Positions 9,201 to 14,968 of a DNA stretch of 16,281 bases are shown one piece after another. The stretch is from contig CANHKJ010000041.1 of assembly GCA_947460915.1 (NCBI GenBank), positions 1 through 16,281 on the forward strand, given 5' to 3'. The translations under genes and the position numbers were made by a program. Source of the DNA: Verrucomicrobiia bacterium (GTDB taxonomy: Bacteria > Verrucomicrobiota > Verrucomicrobiia > Verrucomicrobiales > Akkermansiaceae). Under the pieces are notes generated by a model, which worked only from the letters and a program-made list of their open reading frames with translations, ran no database searches and was not told where the DNA came from. Every line of letters begins with the position of its first letter. Within the stretch, counting starts at the first letter, position 1.

Positions 9201-10361
9201 ATGCTCCGCATCGCCACCATTTTGATCTCCTGCTCCGTCGCACTCCTCGTCGCGATCGGGATGGTCATGCTGGCGAGCACCAGCTTTTGGGTAGCCAGTC
9301 CGGAGAATCCCTTGTCATTGTTCAACAAACAGGTCGGCATTCTCATCGCAGCTCTCGCCAGTGGCTTTCTACTCATGCTGCTTTCGCCCAGCCAAATTCG
9401 CGCATTCGCCATTCCGCTATTCTGCATCGGACTATTCTTCTTGATCTGCTGTTACATTCCTGGCATCGGAGTGAATCGTGGTGGTGCCACACGTTGGGTT
9501 GATTTCCGAGTGATCCCGCAGTTCCAGGCATCCGAGATCGGAAAAATTACCACCCTCATCGGCCTCGCCGCCTTTTTCGCCTCACATACCGCCGAGATTG
9601 GACGCTTTTTCCGCGGCTTCGTCCTGCCCAGCATCATCGTCTGCGTTCCCGTGATGCTGATCTTTTTCGAAGAAGACATGGACACGGCCCTCGCACTCGG
9701 GCTCGTCTGCATGCTCACCATGTGGTGCATCGGCAGCAGATCGCGGTACGTCATTCCCAGCGCCGTAATCGCGATCTGCGGCGTGGCATTTCTCATCTCA
9801 TTGAGCGAGAACCGCATGCGCCGCATCAATTCCTTTACCCAACTCGAAAACTTCCCAACATCTGACAAAAAAATCCAAGACGTCAACCGACAACAATGGC
9901 ACGCCCTACTCGGCTACGGCACCGGCGGATTGCATGGTGAGGGTCTGGGCAATAGCCGACAGAAACACGGATTCCTGGCAGAGGCGCATACCGACTTCAT
10001 CCTTCCCGTCGTCGGCGAGGAGCTTGGACTGAAATACACACTCGGCGTTCTCTTTTGTTACGTAGGACTAGGTCTCGGCGGGCTAATTGTCGCGATGCAT
10101 GCCAAGCAAGTATTCGAACGCGCACTCGCCACGGGATTGACGCTGATCATCTTAGTGCCCGCGATGATCAACATCGCCGTCACCACTGGCTCCTGCCCCA
10201 ATGCCGGCCTACCGCTCCCCTTCATCAGCTACGGCGGCACTAACCTGATGTTCTCCATCTGGTCCATCGCTCTTCTTCTCGGAATCAATCGCCAAAACAT
10301 CATTCAACAAGCCAAAACAGGCGAAGCCTTCATCCCCACACCCGTGACAATGAAGTTGTAA
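9201..10361 (+). CDS. ftsW: Lipid II glycan polymerase FtsW (SEDS family)
   Basis: FtsW is the polytopic SEDS glycosyltransferase that polymerises lipid II at the division site with FtsI. The 386-residue product has about ten hydrophobic segments and the SEDS signatures VNRGGATRWVD, GYGTGGLHGEGLGNSRQKHGF, AEAHTDFI...GEELGL and PNAGLPLPFISYGGTN. D265, in the HTDF motif, corresponds to the catalytic aspartate described for RodA and FtsW. I chose the ATG at 9201 because it lies seven bases after the LysM stop and begins just before the first membrane helix. An upstream in-frame start would overlap the LysM gene by 47 bases and add 18 polar residues. Its place in the dcw cluster supports FtsW over RodA. 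No murG follows. Confidence 0.95.
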   Translation: MLRIATILISCSVALLVAIGMVMLASTSFWVASPENPLSLFNKQVGILIAALASGFLLMLLSPSQIRAFAIPLFCIGLFFLICCYIPGIGVNRGGATRWVDFRVIPQFQASEIGKITTLIGLAAFFASHTAEIGRFFRGFVLPSIIVCVPVMLIFFEEDMDTALALGLVCMLTMWCIGSRSRYVIPSAVIAICGVAFLISLSENRMRRINSFTQLENFPTSDKKIQDVNRQQWHALLGYGTGGLHGEGLGNSRQKHGFLAEAHTDFILPVVGEELGLKYTLGVLFCYVGLGLGGLIVAMHAKQVFERALATGLTLIILVPAMINIAVTTGSCPNAGLPLPFISYGGTNLMFSIWSIALLLGINRQNIIQQAKTGEAFIPTPVTMKL

Positions 10362-10425
10362 TGAATTGCATGAAGCTTTTTCTCTTCCGAAAGAATCACA
10401 ATCCACTCCCTGTAATATTCAGAAC

Positions 10426-11046
10426 ATGGAAAAAAATATTCTGAAACGAATACTCCTCTCTGGTCTCTTACTACTAGGGTCTGTTGGATTTTGTTTAGAA
10501 AAACCACCCGCGGAGGCAAATTCGCGATACACTTTCACCAAAGGAGATTTTCACATCACCTTGGTGTTAGGACCGCAGTGGCATCCTGCCACAGATGGAG
10601 CTAAGCCTCAATCCACGTCTTACTACCGAATTTCGAAAAAAGTATTTGTTGGTCAAGGCAAATGGGAATGGGGACACGTTTACATTGGCAGTGCGTTGAC
10701 GTCATCCGATGCAGAGCCAAAACCTGACTACCTCAAATTTCATGTGAGCGCATCAGGCGATACTCTTCTCATCGAGGAACCTGTGCCAAACGACTGCAAT
10801 GAGGTGATTAACTACATTCATATCAAAACAAGTTCTACATCGATTGACGTCAATTACCTCGAAGCAAAAGATGCCAAAGGGAAATCATTTACCATTGAGC
10901 AAGAAATGGATTGGGGTGTGGCCCAAGTCCGCTCGATTACCGATGACTCGATCACCTTTTATCTCCGAGAAGAAAAAATCAAAGATTGGACCTTGAAGTT
11001 CGACGATTTGATCCAAAAAGAACAACTGCCACGATTCCCCGGCTGA
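10426..11046 (+). CDS. Hypothetical secreted protein, 206 residues, family not recognised
   Basis: I do not recognise this protein. The N-terminus (MEKNILKRILLSGLLLLGSVGF) has two to three positive charges and then a hydrophobic core, like a signal peptide, with cleavage probable near residues 20-30. A cysteine at residue 23 follows Phe, so it is not a good lipobox. The mature part is rich in Ser, Thr, Asp, Lys and Tyr, with alternating hydrophobic residues suggesting a mostly beta fold, and tryptophans in GQGKWEWGHVYIGS and EQEMDWGV. The frame is open back to a TTG at 10366, but the ATG at 10426 gives the signal peptide directly. A TAATAT box at 10413-10418 lies eight bases before it, without a matching -35. 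Base composition looks more AT-rich than the dcw genes. It lies 64 bases after ftsW and converges on the next gene with a five-base gap. Confidence 0.7.
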   Translation: MEKNILKRILLSGLLLLGSVGFCLEKPPAEANSRYTFTKGDFHITLVLGPQWHPATDGAKPQSTSYYRISKKVFVGQGKWEWGHVYIGSALTSSDAEPKPDYLKFHVSASGDTLLIEEPVPNDCNEVINYIHIKTSSTSIDVNYLEAKDAKGKSFTIEQEMDWGVAQVRSITDDSITFYLREEKIKDWTLKFDDLIQKEQLPRFPG

Positions 11047-11051
11047 TCAGA

Positions 11052-11975
11052 TCAATCTACCACAGGTGTCATGCACGAAGCATCGAGAATGATTGCGGGC
11101 ACTCCACCCATTTTTTGCTCGATCACTCGCCGCAACGCATCGCGCCAATCAACAATGGGCCGCGGCAGATGGGATGATAATTTTGCCGAATCCATGGCCG
11201 TGTGAATCGGCCGCCGCGCGCTCCATTGGCTCATCTCTGTGATCGATTGCGCATCCACGTTTGCGCCCTGAGCCAGCCAGCCGCCTGCTTGCAATGTTTC
11301 TTGCACTGCGATGGCCAAGGCATACCAAGACACGGGCTCTCCTGCATGGCAGCCGTGCCAAATCCCCCCCGGTGAACTCTTGCTCAGGCATGCCAGCCAT
11401 TCGCAAAGATCATCCAGCGCTGTAGGGATCGACCACTTATCGCTAACGGCCCGCACCGATTGGCCAGCGAGCAATTGCGCCATCACTTGATCGACAAAAC
11501 CTGGCCGCTCACCGCCATAGACCCAAGAAACTCGGAGCACGCTCGCAAGCCCAGGTGCATTTTCCAGAACTTTCTGTTCCCCCGCCAATTTGCTCCGACC
11601 ATACACCGTGCTCGGCTCCGCGCAATCATTCTCGCGGCGCTTGCCTGCACGATCACCGGCAAAAACATAATCCGTGCTAAAATGAATTATCCGCACTCCT
11701 CGAAGCTGCGCGATTTCCGCCATCACCGCAGGAGCATCCGCATTGATTCGCTGCGCCAATTCCGGTTCTTGCTCGCATTGATCGGGAGCAGACATCGCCG
11801 CCGGATTGATCAAACAGTCAAAGTTTTTTTCTAACAAAAATGCACGCAGCGCAGGGAGATTTGTTAGATCCACATCAGCACGCGTCACAGGTATCACCTT
11901 ATCGCCGCGCTGCAAAAAATAGGCGCAAAGCGCAGAGCCGACGCGACCGTTAGCGCCCGTGATCAGAAGCTTCAC
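11052..11975 (-). CDS. RmlD-type dTDP-4-dehydrorhamnose reductase family protein
   Basis: An extended short-chain dehydrogenase of 307 residues. It has the NAD(P)-binding G7-ANGRVG-13 loop, S100-TDYVFAG, and the catalytic Y125-GRSK129, followed by RVSWVYGG, all in RmlD order. RmlD reduces dTDP-4-dehydro-L-rhamnose to dTDP-L-rhamnose for cell-surface polysaccharides. The segment usually reading AAYTAVDKAE is AAMSAPDQCE here, and no rmlA, rmlB or rmlC lies nearby, so the exact substrate is uncertain; a related sugar-nucleotide reductase is possible. The start is GTG (11975-11973), overlapping the stop of the upstream small membrane protein by four bases (GTGA). The C-terminal 18 residues (after about 289) look extra to the fold. 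Confidence is high for the family and moderate for the reaction. Confidence 0.85.
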   Translation of the reverse strand: MKLLITGANGRVGSALCAYFLQRGDKVIPVTRADVDLTNLPALRAFLLEKNFDCLINPAAMSAPDQCEQEPELAQRINADAPAVMAEIAQLRGVRIIHFSTDYVFAGDRAGKRRENDCAEPSTVYGRSKLAGEQKVLENAPGLASVLRVSWVYGGERPGFVDQVMAQLLAGQSVRAVSDKWSIPTALDDLCEWLACLSKSSPGGIWHGCHAGEPVSWYALAIAVQETLQAGGWLAQGANVDAQSITEMSQWSARRPIHTAMDSAKLSSHLPRPIVDWRDALRRVIEQKMGGVPAIILDASCMTPVVD

Positions 11976-12283
11976 AGCAACCCTTGCTCACGCAATTCCG
12001 CATCCACATCGTCCATGCCCAGCGCACCAGCTTCGCGGATCGAACGCAGACGACGTGCCGCACCGCGTTTGGTGTTCGGAGCATTGATGCGTTGGCGAAT
12101 TTCGCCGACGGTAAAAGGAGTCAGCGCGGCGATGCCCAGTGCCAACAGACCAAATGCGAGGCCGCGACGGGCTCCGCGATGCATCATTTCGCCTAACAAC
12201 AATCCCGCCGCAGTTCCTACCAAAGCAGGTGCCACCATCGCGGTATTATCAGTCCAGTCACGCGTATCTTGCTCGTTGTGCAT
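11972..12283 (-). CDS. Small membrane protein with two predicted helices, family not recognised
   Basis: A 103-residue protein I cannot assign. It has a polar N-terminus (MHNEQDTRDWTDN), two hydrophobic Gly/Ala-rich segments at about residues 15-32 and 39-58 separated by the basic turn MHRGARRG, and a highly charged cytoplasmic-type tail with an Arg/Lys cluster (NAPNTKRGAARRLRSIRE). The first helix has Gly spacing suggestive of helix packing. The frame is open to a TTG at 12349, but I chose ATG 12283 because a TTGCAT-17-TATGTT promoter ends seven bases before it, so the longer start would lie upstream of transcription. Its TGA overlaps the GTG start of the reductase gene, implying co-translation and possibly a joint role at the membrane (inference). 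Confidence 0.6.
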   Translation of the reverse strand: MHNEQDTRDWTDNTAMVAPALVGTAAGLLLGEMMHRGARRGLAFGLLALGIAALTPFTVGEIRQRINAPNTKRGAARRLRSIREAGALGMDDVDAELREQGLL

Positions 12284-12289
12284 GCGCAA

Positions 12290-12318
12290 AACATAGCAAC
12301 TTTTCCCAGCGGATGCAA
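12290..12318 (-). promoter_or_regulatory. Predicted sigma70-type promoter for the small membrane protein-reductase unit
   Basis: On the minus strand a TTGCAT -35 box (12318-12313) is separated by exactly 17 bases from a TATGTT -10 box (12295-12290). Transcription would be expected to start about seven bases further on, at or next to the A of the ATG at 12283, giving a leaderless mRNA. Seen by eye only, with no transcription start data. Confidence 0.45.
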
Positions 12319-12424
12319 TCGGAAGTCGCAAGAAATCACCATTTGCCAAAAAACCTCGTTAGTGGATCATTTTCCGCGCTCTTGGTCAGAGGAAACAACA
12401 AATCAAAGAAATTGAAAAAAAACA

Positions 12425-12452
12425 TTGCCATCCCCCCTTAGTTGCGTATATC
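12425..12452 (+). promoter_or_regulatory. Predicted promoter of the tRNA-Val gene
   Basis: TTGCCA (12425-12430) and TATATC (12447-12452) are 16 bases apart and resemble -35 and -10 boxes. The predicted start near 12459 would leave a 5' leader of about 17 bases for RNase P to remove. A run of six cytosines lies in the spacer. No other convincing promoter is visible upstream of the tRNA. Confidence 0.4.
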
Positions 12453-12475
12453 TTCCCGCCCGCAAGCAACAGCTA

Positions 12476-12550
12476 GCGCGGTTAGCTCAGTGGTAGAGCA
12501 CCACCTCGACACGGTGGGGGTCACTGGTTCGAGACCAGTATCGCGCACCA
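12476..12550 (+). tRNA. tRNA-Val (anticodon GAC), CCA encoded
   Basis: All four stems fold. The acceptor pairs GCGCGGT (12476-12482) with ATCGCGC (12540-12546), including one G-U pair. The D stem is GCTC/GAGC with loop AGTGGTA. The anticodon stem CCACC/GGTGG encloses the loop TCGACAC (12506-12512), giving anticodon GAC at 12508-12510. The T stem ACTGG/CCAGT encloses TTCGAGA. The discriminator base is A and CCA is encoded. GAC reads the valine codons GUC and GUU. The base 5' of the anticodon (position 33) is C, not the nearly universal U. The length of 75 bases is normal. Confidence 0.95.
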
Positions 12551-12569
12551 TTTCCTCTTTTGGGGAAAT
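12550..12569 (+). terminator. Weak hairpin just after the tRNA
   Basis: ATTTCC (12550-12555) can pair with GGAAAT (12564-12569) around an eight-base loop, starting at the last base of the tRNA CCA. No U-run follows, so it is not a standard Rho-independent terminator. It could assist 3' end formation or be chance. Confidence 0.2.
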
Positions 12570-12611
12570 AAGACTCAAGACTGTCAGACATAAGACGTAA
12601 GACTTGAAGTC
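12569..12611. repeat. Imperfect tandem array of a 7-base motif, consensus YAAGACN
   Basis: Six consecutive heptamer-like units can be read: TAAGACT, CAAGACT, (one extra G), TCAGACA, TAAGACG, TAAGACT, TGAAGTC. Three share TAAGAC exactly. The last unit with its flank also forms a loose inverted match (CTTGAAGTC) to GACTCAAG at the start. The array lies 19 bases downstream of the tRNA in non-coding DNA. It resembles in form the short tandem heptamer repeats known from cyanobacteria, but no link is claimed. Confidence 0.6.
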
Positions 12612-12660
12612 ACTCGTTCAAAAAATGAGCAGATTTTGGAGATAGAGAATCTCTGGAACA

Positions 12661-12818
12661 TGGTTGCCCATTGACGACAAAGCCAAGTAACCACTGATTT
12701 TATCGTGATTTCACTGAAAAGACATGGAACCATGCAATTCACTTTTTGCATGAACGGTCATTCGCAAAATGCCTTTGAAATATCGGCGAAATCAGCGAAA
12801 TCTGTGGTTCCAATTGAC
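12661..12818. repeat. Repeat-like element with inverted arms and short flanking direct repeats
   Basis: The arms are 12688-12717 and 12781-12809. Read on opposite strands they share the blocks AACCAC, GATTT and TGATTTC in the same order. The 63-base middle holds two overlapping palindromes: CATGG-AA-CCATG (12723-12734), and CATGCAA (12731-12737) pairing with TTGCATG (12746-12752). A direct repeat TGGTTGCCCATTGAC / TGGTTCCAATTGAC (12661-12675 and 12805-12818) bounds the unit, overlapping the right arm by five bases. The whole looks like a decayed MITE or REP-type element. No coding capacity is present. Confidence 0.45.
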
Positions 12819-12857
12819 TAAGATCTCAAATCTCTTTTTGCGAACATTACGTTTTTT

Positions 12858-12889
12858 GGCGGCCATAAAGTGCGAAGCACAGTGGTGCC
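12858..12889 (-). other. Two-tier hairpin just after the hflC stop codon
   Basis: GGCGGCCA (12858-12865) can pair with TGGTGCC (12883-12889) with one bulge, enclosing a GTGC-GAA-GCAC mini-hairpin (12870-12880). In the hflC mRNA this lies five bases after the stop and is followed by an A-run rather than a U-run, so it is not a classical terminator. It may protect the 3' end or mark a Rho-dependent or processed end. Confidence 0.3.
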
Positions 12890-12893
12890 CATT

Positions 12894-13895
12894 TTAAGGT
12901 GTCGGCACAGGCTCGCTGGCGGGAGTTTTGAGATCCTTCAACAAATGAAAGAGCTCGCTGTTGGTGGTAAAAATCGCGGTCGTATCGGACTTGAGAGTTT
13001 TTGTATAGGTATCCAGCGTTTTGATGAATTGATAAAAATCTGCCGCCAAAGGACTGCTGTTGTAGGCATCGGCATAAATCTGTGTCGCCTTGGCATCGGC
13101 TTTGCCGCGGATTTCTTGTTCTTTGCGATACGCCTCGGATTTGATTTGCAGCAAATCACGCTCCATCCGACCCTGGATTTTTGCGGCCTCTCCTTCCCCT
13201 TCGGAAATATAGCGTGAGGCAATCTGACGGCGTTCACTTTCCATGCGATCGTAGATTTTTTGTATCACACCCGCTTTGTAGTTGATGCGCTTGAAGCGGA
13301 CATCGATGAGCTCGATCCCCCACAACTTCGCCTTCGGTTTCGCGGCGGCGAGAATTTCTTTGTCGAGCGCATGTCGACCATACCGAATCGTCGGTAGCAC
13401 ACCGATTTGGCCGAGTTCACTCTGAATTTCTTCGGGGGGCACACTCTTGCGCCCTTTGTCACTGCGCACAACTTCGATCAAATCATGCTGCGCGATCACA
13501 CTGCGCGTGGCACCACCGATGGCATCGTCGAGTCGCGATTGTGCACTGCGTTCATCACGAAGGCTCTCGAAATACTTTTGCGGATCAGCAATGCGCCAGC
13601 GCGCGAAGTTATCGACTGTGATGTAAAGTTTGTCGCGTGTCGGCATATCGGAGGCAGGCCCATCCCATTCCAACACACGCTTTTCAATGCGATTCACCGT
13701 TTGGATGAATGGCTTTTTGAAATGCAGACCCGCTTCGTTTTTCTGCGGATCACTATTGATAGGAACGCCGACAGGTTTACCAAACTCGGTGATGATTACT
13801 TGCTCTCCCTCGTTGATGGAGTACGTGCAGGAAAAGAAAAGCACGAGCAACAGAGCGATGATCGGAGCAAAAAAGGTAGCGAAGAATTTTTTCAT
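12894..13895 (-). CDS. hflC: HflC-type SPFH membrane protein
   Basis: A 333-residue SPFH/prohibitin-family protein, about the size of E. coli HflC (334). It has one N-terminal membrane helix at about residues 7-25, then the SPFH domain (EGEQVIITEFGKPV, AGLHFKKPFIQTVNRIEKRVLEWDG, DNFARWRIADPQKYFESL). A long charged helical region follows (about 215-265; MESERRQIASRYISEGEGEAAKI), a hallmark of HflC, and then a C-terminal hydrophobic patch and a Pro/Thr tail. In E. coli HflC pairs with HflK in a large periplasmic-side assembly around the FtsH protease and limits its attack on membrane proteins. It lies six bases after the hflK stop, so the two are co-transcribed. FtsH is not in the window. No Shine-Dalgarno precedes its ATG. 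Confidence 0.92.
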   Translation of the reverse strand: MKKFFATFFAPIIALLLVLFFSCTYSINEGEQVIITEFGKPVGVPINSDPQKNEAGLHFKKPFIQTVNRIEKRVLEWDGPASDMPTRDKLYITVDNFARWRIADPQKYFESLRDERSAQSRLDDAIGGATRSVIAQHDLIEVVRSDKGRKSVPPEEIQSELGQIGVLPTIRYGRHALDKEILAAAKPKAKLWGIELIDVRFKRINYKAGVIQKIYDRMESERRQIASRYISEGEGEAAKIQGRMERDLLQIKSEAYRKEQEIRGKADAKATQIYADAYNSSPLAADFYQFIKTLDTYTKTLKSDTTAIFTTNSELFHLLKDLKTPASEPVPTP

Positions 13896-13901
13896 AGGAA
13901 A

Positions 13902-14897
13902 TTAGCGTTTGGTGTTAGCGGGGGTGCCGAGATTGAGCAGCGGCAGAAACTGCTTCGCATCTTCATCGATGATGTATTTGTTGCCGAGCTGAGGCAGCAC
14001 CTCGTTCATGGTTTCGAGGTAGAGACGCTGTTTGGTGATGGCGGGTGCTTTTTCATACTGAAGCAACAAATCGCGGAAGCGCGTGACATCGCCCTCAGCC
14101 TCGTTGGTGCGTTGCAGCGCGTAACCTTCGGCGGCAGAAATTTGTTGCTCGGCGAGACCGCGTGCTTTCGGCACCTCCTTGTTGTATTGACCATTGGCGA
14201 TGTTGATGCGCTCTTCACGCTCTTGCTGCGCACGGTTCACTTCATCGAAGGAATCCTGCACGGGGCGCGGCGGATGAATGTTTTTCAACTGCACCTGCTC
14301 AATGCGAATGCCCATCTGAAAGACCGACATCGCCTCTTGCAATTTTTTCAAGCAATCCGTCTCGATCTCCGTGCGTCCATAGGTGAGAACTTCATCTACG
14401 GTGCGATCGCCGATCACCTCGCACATCAGGCTCTCAGAAACATCGCGCAAGGTCGCGGGAGCCTCGCGTACGCGGAAAAGATAATCCTCGGGATCTGAAA
14501 TGCCATACTGCACCACCCACTCAACTTCGGCCGCATTGAGGTCGCCCGTGACCATGTCGCGTTCTTCATTGGGCTCTTGCCCTCCCTGATAATCATTTGA
14601 GGCACCTGGTGTGATGAAGCCGAATTCGAGCTTCAACTGCCGACGCACGGGCACGATGGTCACCCGATCGATGAAAAACGGCATCTTGAAATGCAGTCCA
14701 GGTTCCGTTGTTGTCACATGCTTGCCAAATCGCTGCACCACACCTACGGACTCGGTGTTCACCGTGTAATAACTCGTGAACAGAGCAATCAACACGAAGA
14801 TCACGATCGGGATCAGGCTCAATTTCCCTAAGAGGCGTCGCGCAATGACGGCGGGTGTGATGCGATCATCCACATCGATTTGTTGAAAAGGTCTCAT
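13902..14897 (-). CDS. hflK: HflK-type SPFH membrane protein
   Basis: A 331-residue SPFH protein and first gene of the hflK-hflC pair. A cytoplasmic N-terminus of about 26 residues precedes one membrane helix (about 27-45). Then come ESVGVVQRFGKHVTTTEPGLHFKMPFF, the DMVTGDLNAAEVEWVVQY strand, FRVREAPATLRDVSES, and the coiled-coil-forming region (about 225-285; NRAQQEREERINIANGQYN, LAEQQISAAEGYALQRTNEAEGD) typical of HflK. It is shorter than E. coli HflK (419 residues), lacking the long Gly-rich N-terminal extension. An insert of about 12 polar residues (GASNDYQGGQEP) precedes DMVTGD. The start ATG lies two bases from a perfect inverted repeat that overlaps the predicted promoter. Confidence 0.92.
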   Translation of the reverse strand: MRPFQQIDVDDRITPAVIARRLLGKLSLIPIVIFVLIALFTSYYTVNTESVGVVQRFGKHVTTTEPGLHFKMPFFIDRVTIVPVRRQLKLEFGFITPGASNDYQGGQEPNEERDMVTGDLNAAEVEWVVQYGISDPEDYLFRVREAPATLRDVSESLMCEVIGDRTVDEVLTYGRTEIETDCLKKLQEAMSVFQMGIRIEQVQLKNIHPPRPVQDSFDEVNRAQQEREERINIANGQYNKEVPKARGLAEQQISAAEGYALQRTNEAEGDVTRFRDLLLQYEKAPAITKQRLYLETMNEVLPQLGNKYIIDEDAKQFLPLLNLGTPANTKR

Positions 14898-14899
14898 AC

Positions 14900-14934
14900 G
14901 CTCGCGATTGTAGTCTCGCGAGCTAGATGAGCAA
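14900..14934 (-). promoter_or_regulatory. hflK promoter with an operator-like perfect inverted repeat over the -10 box
   Basis: On the minus strand TTGCTC (14934-14929) and TACAAT (14912-14907) are 16 bases apart, a good sigma70-type pair. GCTCGCGA (14923-14916) and TCGCGAGC (14907-14900) form a perfect 8-bp inverted repeat around an eight-base centre that contains most of TACAAT. The predicted start is near 14900, about three bases before the ATG. A dimeric regulator bound here would cover the -10 box and start site. If transcription started further upstream, the same bases would form a GC-rich hairpin next to the start codon. Confidence 0.5.
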
Positions 14935-14968
14935 GTGGAAACAAAGCCCTTATTTGGAACCGCTGTGA

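Larger units (their letters stand above)
12612..12893. other. Non-coding stretch between the tRNA repeat array and hflC
   Basis: No plausible gene is visible on either strand. A small hairpin (GAGAT 12639-12643 with ATCTC 12649-12653), the inverted-repeat element at 12661-12818 and a two-tier hairpin at 12858-12889 near the hflC stop are its only structured parts. Composition is more AT-rich than the flanking genes. Confidence 0.6.

Noticed and set aside
10366..10425. TTG-initiated extension of the orphan secreted protein
   Set aside because: It adds 20 polar residues ahead of a clean signal-peptide-like start at ATG 10426.
11460..11834. A 124-codon open frame on the + strand
   Set aside because: It lies antisense to the RmlD-type gene over its YGRSK and STDYVF region, with no motif of its own.
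12284..12349. TTG-initiated extension of the small membrane protein
   Set aside because: It would start upstream of the predicted promoter boxes and has a weaker start codon than ATG 12283.
12569..12611. Possible CRISPR-like array
   Set aside because: The units are only seven bases, contiguous and without spacers, and no cas gene is present.
12870..13217. A 115-codon open frame on the + strand
   Set aside because: It is antisense to the hflC C-terminus, which is strongly supported by its coiled-coil and SPFH features.
13407..14498. A 363-codon open frame on the + strand
   Set aside because: It lies antisense across the hflK-hflC junction, both of which are clearly conserved genes. It has no recognisable motif and is explained by codon bias in the genes opposite.
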